DNA of 64,000 nt, from contig JAKUPL010000001.1 of the NCBI GenBank assembly GCA_022449455.1, positions 1 to 64,000 on the forward strand. Reading direction: 5' to 3'. Below are positions 56,394-64,000 of the stretch, one piece after another; positions within the stretch are counted from its first letter, which is position 1; the number at the start of each line of letters is the position of its first letter. The DNA is from Alcanivorax sp. (GTDB taxonomy: Bacteria > Pseudomonadota > Gammaproteobacteria > Pseudomonadales > Alcanivoracaceae). Below the pieces are notes generated by a model. That model did not search any database, was not told where the DNA came from, and was given only the letters and a program-made list of their open reading frames with translations. Made by a program: the position numbers and the translations under genes.

Positions 56394-56416
56394 GAGCGGT
56401 CGTTCGACCGCGATTC
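56390..56416 (+). repeat. REP unit overlapping the ppx stop codon
   Basis: GTAGGAGCGGTCGTTCGACC followed by GCGATTC is a variant REP with the palindromic core GCGGTCGTTCGACCGC. The TAG at 56391-56393 is the ppx stop. It separates the convergent ppx and ppk genes and may help end both transcripts. Confidence 0.75.
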
Positions 56417-56435
56417 GGGGCGCTGGTGGGCGGCG

Positions 56436-58523
56436 TCAGCCGCCGGTCAGTTCTTCCAGCAGAGCCTGCTGGGCCAGGAACGGCGCTTCGCCTTCCTCTG
56501 GTTGCACCCGGGTATAGCTGCCGTCCGGGTTCAACGTCCAGGCCTGGCCGTTATCACGCAGATAGTAGTCCAGCCCCTCGCGGAGAATGCGCTGCTTGAG
56601 CAGCGGGTCGTTCACCGGGAAGCAGGTTTCCACCCGGTTGAACAGATTGCGGTCCATCCAGTCGGCGCTGGAGCAGTACAGCAAATCCTCGCCGGCGTGA
56701 TGAAAATGGTAGATGCGGGTGTGCTCCAGGAACCGGCCGATGATCGAGCGCACGCGGATGTTCTCCGAGAGGCCCGGGATGCCCGGCCGCAAGCAGCAGA
56801 TGCCGCGCACGATCAGATCGATCTCCACCCCCGCCTGGCTGGCCCGGTACAGGGCCTGCATGATGCGGCCTTCGGTGAGTGAGTTGAACTTGGCGATGAT
56901 GCGCGCCGGCTTGCCGGCGCGGGCCTGCTCGGTCTCGAAATCGATCCAGCTGATCAGGCTCGGGTGCAGGGTGAACGGCGAGTGCTTCAGGTGCTTGAGG
57001 CGGGCCGCCTTGCCCATGCCGGTGAGCTCCTGAAAAATCTTGTGCACGTCCTGGCACAGGCCTTTCTCAGCCGTCATTAATCCATAGTCGGTGTAAATGC
57101 GCGTGGTCTTGGTGTGGTAGTTGCCGGTGCCCAGGTGCGCGTAGCGTTTGATGCCGTCGCCGTCGCGGCGTACCACCAGCAGCATCTTGGCGTGGGTTTT
57201 GTAGCCCACCACGCCGTACACCACCATGGCGCCGGCTTCCTGCAAGCGGCGGGCGCCTTCGATGTTCGATTCCTCGTCGAAGCGCGCGCGCAGTTCCACC
57301 ACCGCGGTCACTTCCTTGCCGTTGCGGGCGGCGGTTTCCAGATGGTCGAGGATCTCGGAGTTGGTGCCGGTGCGGTAGAGCGTTTGCTTGATGGCCAGCA
57401 CCTTCGGGTCCCGGGCCGCCTCGGCGAGCAGGTTGACCACCGGGCTGAAGCTCTCGAACGGGTGATGCAGCAGGATGTCGCCCTGGTCGATGGCGTCGAA
57501 CACGCTCTCGTGTTTTTTCAGCGCCGGCGGCACCCGTGGGGTGAAGGGCGCATAGTGCAGCCGGGGCCGGTTGACGCTGGTGAACATGCGCGCCAGGTTC
57601 ACAGGCCCGTTCACTTCATAGGCGTCCTGGGCGGTGAGCTCGAACTGCTCCAGCAGATAGTCCACCAGATGGCGCGGACAGTTGTCCGCCACTTCCAGCC
57701 GCACCTCGTCGCCGTAGCGCCGTGACAGCAGCTCGCCCTTGAGCGCGCTGGCCAGGTCCTCGGCGTCCTCGTCCACTTCCAGGTCGGCATTGCGGGTAAC
57801 GCGGAACTGGTAGCAGCCGGTGGCGCTCATGCCCGGGAACAGATCGCTCACATGGGCGTGGATCATCGACGACAGAAAAATAAAGTTGTCGTTGCCGTTC
57901 TCGCAGATGTGCGCCGGCAGCCGGATCAGGCGCGGCAGCGAGCGCGGCGCCGGCACGATGGCCAGGCCGGTGGAGCGCCCGAAGGCGTCCTTGCCGTCCA
58001 GCGGCACGATAAAGTTGAGGCTCTTGTTCACCAGCCGCGGAAACGGATGGGCCGGGTCCAGGGCGATCGGCGTCAGCACCGGATAGACCTGCTCGCGGAA
58101 ATATTTTTTCACCCACTCCGCCTGGCGCCGGGTCCAGTGCTCCCGGCGCAGAAAGTGCACCCCTTCCTCGGCCAGGGCCGGCAGCAAAATGTCCTGCAGA
58201 ATGTGGTACTGGCGCTGCACCGCCTCATGGGTGACGCGGGCGATCTCGTCGAGAATTTCCTGGGCCAGCATGCCGTCCGGCCCGGGCTGCCCGGTGCCGG
58301 TTTCCAACCGGTTCTTCAGCCCGGCCACGCGGATCTCGAAGAACTCGTCCATGTTGGACGAGAAAATCAGCAGGAAATTGAGGCGCTCCATCAACGGATG
58401 GCGCTCGTCCATGGCCTGTTCCAGCACCCGCAGGTTGAACTGCAGCAGGCTCAGTTCCCGGTTGATGTAGTAGTCGTGATTGTCCAAGTCGATGGCGTGA
58501 TGGTGGTTGGCGATATGGTTCAT
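56436..58523 (-). CDS. ppk1: Polyphosphate kinase 1
   Basis: This 695-residue membrane-associated enzyme makes polyphosphate from ATP. The N, head and two C-terminal domains are complete (E. coli 688): [40 protein letters not shown] with the phospho-accepting His, and [20 protein letters not shown] with [13 protein letters not shown] chose the ATG at 58523; an in-frame ATG at 58559 sits almost against a PhoB box and probably before the transcription start. It is convergent with ppx and divergent from a TonB-dependent receptor. The upstream Pho box predicts induction by phosphate starvation. Confidence 0.95.
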   Translation of the reverse strand: MNHIANHHHAIDLDNHDYYINRELSLLQFNLRVLEQAMDERHPLMERLNFLLIFSSNMDEFFEIRVAGLKNRLETGTGQPGPDGMLAQEILDEIARVTHEAVQRQYHILQDILLPALAEEGVHFLRREHWTRRQAEWVKKYFREQVYPVLTPIALDPAHPFPRLVNKSLNFIVPLDGKDAFGRSTGLAIVPAPRSLPRLIRLPAHICENGNDNFIFLSSMIHAHVSDLFPGMSATGCYQFRVTRNADLEVDEDAEDLASALKGELLSRRYGDEVRLEVADNCPRHLVDYLLEQFELTAQDAYEVNGPVNLARMFTSVNRPRLHYAPFTPRVPPALKKHESVFDAIDQGDILLHHPFESFSPVVNLLAEAARDPKVLAIKQTLYRTGTNSEILDHLETAARNGKEVTAVVELRARFDEESNIEGARRLQEAGAMVVYGVVGYKTHAKMLLVVRRDGDGIKRYAHLGTGNYHTKTTRIYTDYGLMTAEKGLCQDVHKIFQELTGMGKAARLKHLKHSPFTLHPSLISWIDFETEQARAGKPARIIAKFNSLTEGRIMQALYRASQAGVEIDLIVRGICCLRPGIPGLSENIRVRSIIGRFLEHTRIYHFHHAGEDLLYCSSADWMDRNLFNRVETCFPVNDPLLKQRILREGLDYYLRDNGQAWTLNPDGSYTRVQPEEGEAPFLAQQALLEELTGG

Positions 58524-58562
58524 GGCGTGATCCCGGCCCGGACGCGAAAGAGCCTCCATTCC

Positions 58563-58591
58563 ATGACATTACTGTGACAGAGGCATGACAG
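58563..58591 (-). promoter_or_regulatory. PhoB box of ppk1 (three half-sites)
   Basis: On the minus strand CTGTCAT (58585-58591), CTGTCAC (58574-58580) and ATGTCAT (58563-58569) repeat at exact 11-base steps with four-base spacers, matching the PhoB consensus CTGTCAT at 7/7, 6/7 and 6/7. It lies 40 bases upstream of the chosen ppk1 start. This is the best regulatory site in the window. Confidence 0.88.
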
Positions 58592-58650
58592 GGCGGCGCC
58601 TGGGTCAGAGTATCGCACTGGAAGGCCGCCGGGGAGGGCTTCCATGCTTA

Positions 58651-58682
58651 CGAATGATACGTATAATGCGAACCATTCTTGT
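58651..58682 (+). promoter_or_regulatory. Fur-like site and -10 region of the second siderophore receptor
   Basis: GAATGATACGTATAATGCGA and the following ACCATTCTT form overlapping AATGAT/ATTCTT-type Fur half-sites. TATAAT (58662-58667) is a consensus -10 box inside this stretch. It lies 25-55 bases before the receptor start codon. Confidence 0.55.
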
Positions 58683-58707
58683 TTGCCTTAACGTCCGGAG
58701 TAGTTCT

Positions 58708-60825
58708 ATGCAATTGTTGCCAATCGGCGGCGGCCGCCGTCGTGCTTTAGGCACGCCCCTGGCGGTTTTCGCCACTCTCTTCTGGTCGCCGGTTCTGCTG
58801 GCTCAGGAGGCCAACACCCTGGCGCCGGTGGAAGTGTCCGACCAGTCGCCGGCGGAAGACGCTTCCTACATTCAGGCGGACAAGCCCGCCGCAACCGGTA
58901 AATTGGATGTGCCGGTGGCTCGTCAGCCGTTCGCCATCGAGGTGGTGGGCGAGACCCTGATGCGGGACACCGGCGCCAAGAACATCCAGGATGCGCTGCT
59001 CTATTCCCCGGGGGTTTACAGCGGCGCATTCGGTTTCGACACCCGTGGTGATTCCGCCAAGGTGCGGGGTCTGAACCCTTCATTCTATGTGGATGGCCTG
59101 CGCTACTTGTACGGGTCCTACAACTCCGTGCGCCCCAACATTTACGCGCTGGAAAGCATCGAGGTTCTGAAAGGGCCTTCATCGGTGCTTTACGGCCAGT
59201 CGGAACTGGGTGGCATCATCAATGCGGTGTCCAAGCTGCCCAAGCCCACCCGCCAGGGCGAACTCTGGGCTCAGGTGGGTTCCTTTGATCGCAAGCAGGT
59301 GGCGGCGGACCTCACCGGGCCGCTGTCCGAGGACGGCAAGCTGCTTTACCGGCTGGTGGCTCTGAAGCGGGACAGTGGCACCCAGGTGGATTATGTGGAT
59401 GACGACGGTTTTCTGTTCGCGCCCTCAATCACCTGGCTGCCCACCGATAACACCACCATCAGCCTGTTGCTGAACAGCCAGGAGGATAACGGCGCCGTGT
59501 CCGCGCAATTCCTGCCGGCGCAGGGCACCCTGTTGCCAGGCCCGCTGGGTGATATCGGCTCGGAAACGTTCGTCGGCGAACCGGACTGGGATCGTTACGA
59601 TCGTCGCCGCGACGAGGTGACGCTGTTCGTCGACCATCGGATCGATGAGCAATGGGGCGTGGCATTCACTGGTCGTTATTCAAAAAGCGAGACCGAAACC
59701 CGTGAACATTGGGCCGCGATCGGGTCCGCCCCGGCGGCGGATGGCACCATCGGCCGGGTGATCTACATGGATGACAAGGGCACCGAGGTAAAGAACTTCG
59801 ACGTGCGTCTTAAAGGTAACCTGCTGATGGGCCCCACCCGCCATCATCTGGCCATCGGTGTGGACCGACAGGATGCGCTCTGGACTCAGGACAATACATT
59901 CTCCGGCGCCGGTACGCCTCTCAATGTTTATGACCCGGTCTACGGTAACGTCAACTACGCGGTGCTGGACCCTCAGGATGCGGATGACAATGAGTTGAAG
60001 CAGACCGGGGTGTACATGATTGATCACGTGGACATCGGCCGCGTATCGGTTTCCGGGGCTCTGCGTTACGACGACACCACCAGCACCACCCTGGGCGTCA
60101 ACGGCGTCGATACCGACAAGGATGACCATGCCACCACCGGCCGGATCGGCCTGATGTACAACTTCGACTTCGGTCTTTCCCCTTACATCAGCTACTCAGA
60201 GTCCTTCGTGCCGAACCTGGGTATTTCCAATGGCCGCACGCTGGATCCCACCACCGGCGAACAGCGCGAGGCGGGCATCAAATACCTGTCCGAGCCATTG
60301 GGCTTGTCGGTCACCGCCGCCTGGTTCGATATCGAAGAGACCAATCGGATCATTCCCGGTGCCAATGCGCAGGAAGTGGACCAAACCGGCGCCACCGTGG
60401 ACGGTTGGGAAATCGGCGTGAAGAAGCAGTTCGGCAATCTCAGTGTGCTCGCCAATTACACCAAGCTTGACGCCAAGAATGACCAAAGCGGTTCGCGCCT
60501 GCCGTACGTGGCCGAGGAAGTGGCCTCGTTCTGGGGCAAGTACGAGATGGAAAGCGGCCTGCGATTCGGCGCCGGCGCGCGCTACCAGGGCTCCACGGTA
60601 GGCAATGACTATGGCACCGGCGCGGGCCCCAAAGTGCCCTCCGCGACCCTGTACGATGCCATGATCGGCTATGCCACCGGCCCCTGGGATTTCTCCATTA
60701 CCGGCAAGAACCTAGCCGACAAGGAATACGTATCCTGGTGCCGGGGCCAGAGCGGCGCCACCGTCTACGATTGCGGTTACGGGGAGCGCCGGGTAATTCT
60801 CGGCGACGTGCGTTACCGCTTCTGA
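58708..60825 (+). CDS. TonB-dependent siderophore receptor (no signalling domain)
   Basis: This is an outer-membrane receptor of 705 residues. I chose the ATG at 58708 with GGAG eight bases upstream. A signal peptide (to about residue 33, VLLAQ) leads into a plug (QPFAIEVVGETLMRDTGAKN, VRGLNPSFYVDGLRYLYGSY, IEVLKGPSSVLYGQSELGGI) and a barrel ending in VRYRF. The TonB-siderophore family pattern (ferrichrome/FhuA-like) is clear; unlike the 15.9-kb receptor it has no STN domain, so no surface signalling. A Fur-like promoter site precedes it. The siderophore is unknown and no synthesis or ABC importer genes are adjacent. Confidence 0.9.
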   Translation: MQLLPIGGGRRRALGTPLAVFATLFWSPVLLAQEANTLAPVEVSDQSPAEDASYIQADKPAATGKLDVPVARQPFAIEVVGETLMRDTGAKNIQDALLYSPGVYSGAFGFDTRGDSAKVRGLNPSFYVDGLRYLYGSYNSVRPNIYALESIEVLKGPSSVLYGQSELGGIINAVSKLPKPTRQGELWAQVGSFDRKQVAADLTGPLSEDGKLLYRLVALKRDSGTQVDYVDDDGFLFAPSITWLPTDNTTISLLLNSQEDNGAVSAQFLPAQGTLLPGPLGDIGSETFVGEPDWDRYDRRRDEVTLFVDHRIDEQWGVAFTGRYSKSETETREHWAAIGSAPAADGTIGRVIYMDDKGTEVKNFDVRLKGNLLMGPTRHHLAIGVDRQDALWTQDNTFSGAGTPLNVYDPVYGNVNYAVLDPQDADDNELKQTGVYMIDHVDIGRVSVSGALRYDDTTSTTLGVNGVDTDKDDHATTGRIGLMYNFDFGLSPYISYSESFVPNLGISNGRTLDPTTGEQREAGIKYLSEPLGLSVTAAWFDIEETNRIIPGANAQEVDQTGATVDGWEIGVKKQFGNLSVLANYTKLDAKNDQSGSRLPYVAEEVASFWGKYEMESGLRFGAGARYQGSTVGNDYGTGAGPKVPSATLYDAMIGYATGPWDFSITGKNLADKEYVSWCRGQSGATVYDCGYGERRVILGDVRYRF

Positions 60826-60830
60826 CAACG

Positions 60831-60858
60831 AAAAAGGCCGGCGAAAGCCGGCCTTTTT
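60831..60858. terminator. Bidirectional terminator between receptor and hemB
   Basis: AAAAAGGCCGGC (60831-60842), a GAAA tetraloop and GCCGGCCTTTTT (60847-60858) make a textbook terminator. It serves the receptor gene on the plus strand and hemB (stop 60874) on the minus strand. Confidence 0.95.
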
Positions 60859-60873
60859 CGTGGTGGCGAACGC

Positions 60874-63328
<2,455 letters not shown>

Positions 63329-63336
<8 letters not shown>

Positions 63337-63619
63337 GCGTTACGCCGAGTTGAGTCCCGCGGAGCAGGTGGAGCGGCGTCGTGAGGTGCTGAGTCATATC
63401 CACGACCATCCGGAGCTGCCGATCCATCGGGTGGTGGCGCTGCTGCGTGGCGGGTTGCGCTTCACCTTGAGCGAATACAGCCGGCTCACGGGCGTGTCCG
63501 CGCGGGTGATTCAAGACATCGAACAGGACCGGGGCAACCCCACCCTGGGCACCGTGGAAAAGCTGCTCGCTCCGTTCGGGCTCAAGCTGGCGGCGGTGTC
63601 CTCGCGGATCGGAGAATAG
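63329..63619 (+). CDS. XRE-family HipB-like antitoxin
   Basis: This 96-residue protein has an XRE helix-turn-helix in its C-terminal half (residues about 45-85: LSEYSRLTGVSARVIQDIEQ, DRGNPTLGTVEKLLAPFGLK). The N-terminal arm is charged and helical (SPAEQVERRREVLSHIHDHP). It overlaps the hipA-like gene by eight bases, so toxin and antitoxin are translationally linked, and it probably binds the operon promoter. The next gene, greB, starts three bases after its stop, so greB may be read from the same transcript. Confidence 0.85.
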
Positions 63620-63622
63620 CGT

Positions 63623-64000
63623 ATGGGCCGTTGGCGACCGAAAGGCACCCCCGCCTCCAAGTACATCACGCCGGAGGGCTACCGGCGGCTGAACGAAGAG
63701 CTGCAGCGACTCTGGAAGGAAGAGCGGCCGCCGGTCACCCAATCGGTGCAGGAGGCCGCCGCCCAGGGCGACCGCTCCGAGAACGCCGAGTATATTTACG
63801 GCAAGAAGCAGCTCCGTGAGATCGACCGGCGCATCCGTTTTCTCAGCAAGCGCCTGGACGGCATGACCGTGGTGGACCGGCCGCCGGAGGACACCGGTAA
63901 GGTGTTTTTCGGCGCCTGGGTGGAGCTGGAGGACGACGACGGCAAGCGCGAGACCTACCGGCTGGTGGGCCCGGACGAGGCCGAGGGCGGCGCCGGGTTG
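63623..64000 (+). CDS. greB: Transcription elongation factor GreB, 3' end outside window
   Basis: GreB binds the secondary channel of RNA polymerase and stimulates cleavage of backtracked RNA. The ATG at 63623 has GGAG eight bases upstream. The first 126 codons are visible: the N-terminal coiled coil begins with YITPEGYRRLNEELQRLW, the tip acids are in AAAQGDRSENAEYIYGKKQL, and the C-terminal FKBP-like domain starts near residue 85. The RP-lead (GRWRPKGTP) and the KKQLREIDRR pattern fit GreB rather than GreA. The gene continues past the window; the family is about 158-165 residues long. Confidence 0.92.
   Translation, partial: MGRWRPKGTPASKYITPEGYRRLNEELQRLWKEERPPVTQSVQEAAAQGDRSENAEYIYGKKQLREIDRRIRFLSKRLDGMTVVDRPPEDTGKVFFGAWVELEDDDGKRETYRLVGPDEAEGGAGL

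Overview
The window is GC-rich chromosomal DNA from a gammaproteobacterium. The gene order ubiD - rho - trxA - ppx - ppk - hemB matches the order known from Pseudomonas, and the overall content (many TonB-dependent receptors, MacAB, LpxR, a glycolate oxidase operon) suggests a marine Oceanospirillales/Alcanivorax-like bacterium. That assignment is inference. About 47 protein genes are supported. No rRNA, tRNA or CRISPR array was seen.

Layout. 0-8 kb: the right end of an IS3-family element has cut the start off a czcC-like gene. Intact czcB and czcA follow, then two cation-diffusion facilitators, the first behind a MerR-type promoter. 8-14 kb: DUF3820 protein, a macA-macB-outer-membrane-factor efflux operon, a histone-deacetylase-like hydrolase and a short CbiX chelatase. 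14-20 kb: an LpxR-like lipid A deacylase, a 270-bp fully palindromic mobile repeat, a TonB-dependent siderophore receptor with an N-terminal signalling domain, and its partner, a single-chain ECF sigma/FecR hybrid. 20-25.4 kb: cfa, a YdjM-like membrane protein, a LuxR-type regulator, an AraC-type regulator and a degenerate GGDEF protein. 25.6-37 kb: a phosphate-scavenging block made of a TonB-dependent receptor, a lipoprotein beta-propeller phytase, and a seven-gene operon (DUF3450, TtpC-like ExbB, ExbB, ExbD, TonB, TPR protein, PhoX phosphatase) preceded by PhoB-box-like repeats. 37-49 kb: quinone-oxidoreductase-like enzyme, amidase, glcD-glcE-glcF, a YgiW-like OB-fold protein, a Tat-exported PLP protein paired with a Tat-exported sugar-lactone-oxidase-like flavoprotein, an SDR, and ubiD. 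49.4-52.6 kb: an AT-richer insert, bracketed by a perfect inverted pair of REP units, carrying an OLD-family nuclease, a small membrane protein and a TrmH-like methyltransferase interrupted by an in-frame TGA. 52.6-64 kb: rho, trxA, ppx, ppk (with a clear three-repeat Pho box), a second iron-type TonB-dependent receptor, hemB, a hipA-hipB-like pair in reversed order, and the start of greB.

How the parts fit. The strongest functional unit is the 25.6-37 kb block. It encodes an outer-membrane receptor, a phytate-cleaving lipoprotein, a dedicated TonB-ExbB-ExbD motor with its TtpC/DUF3450/TPR accessory set, and a periplasmic phosphatase. That is everything needed to capture, energise uptake of, and dephosphorylate organic phosphate under phosphate starvation. 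The Pho box at ppk in the same window ties polyphosphate storage to the same signal. The second theme is cell-surface signalling for iron, where sigma factor and anti-sigma factor are fused in one chain. Several dispersed repeats (REP, the palindromic element, an A-rich tandem repeat) abut or overlap stop codons of neighbouring genes.
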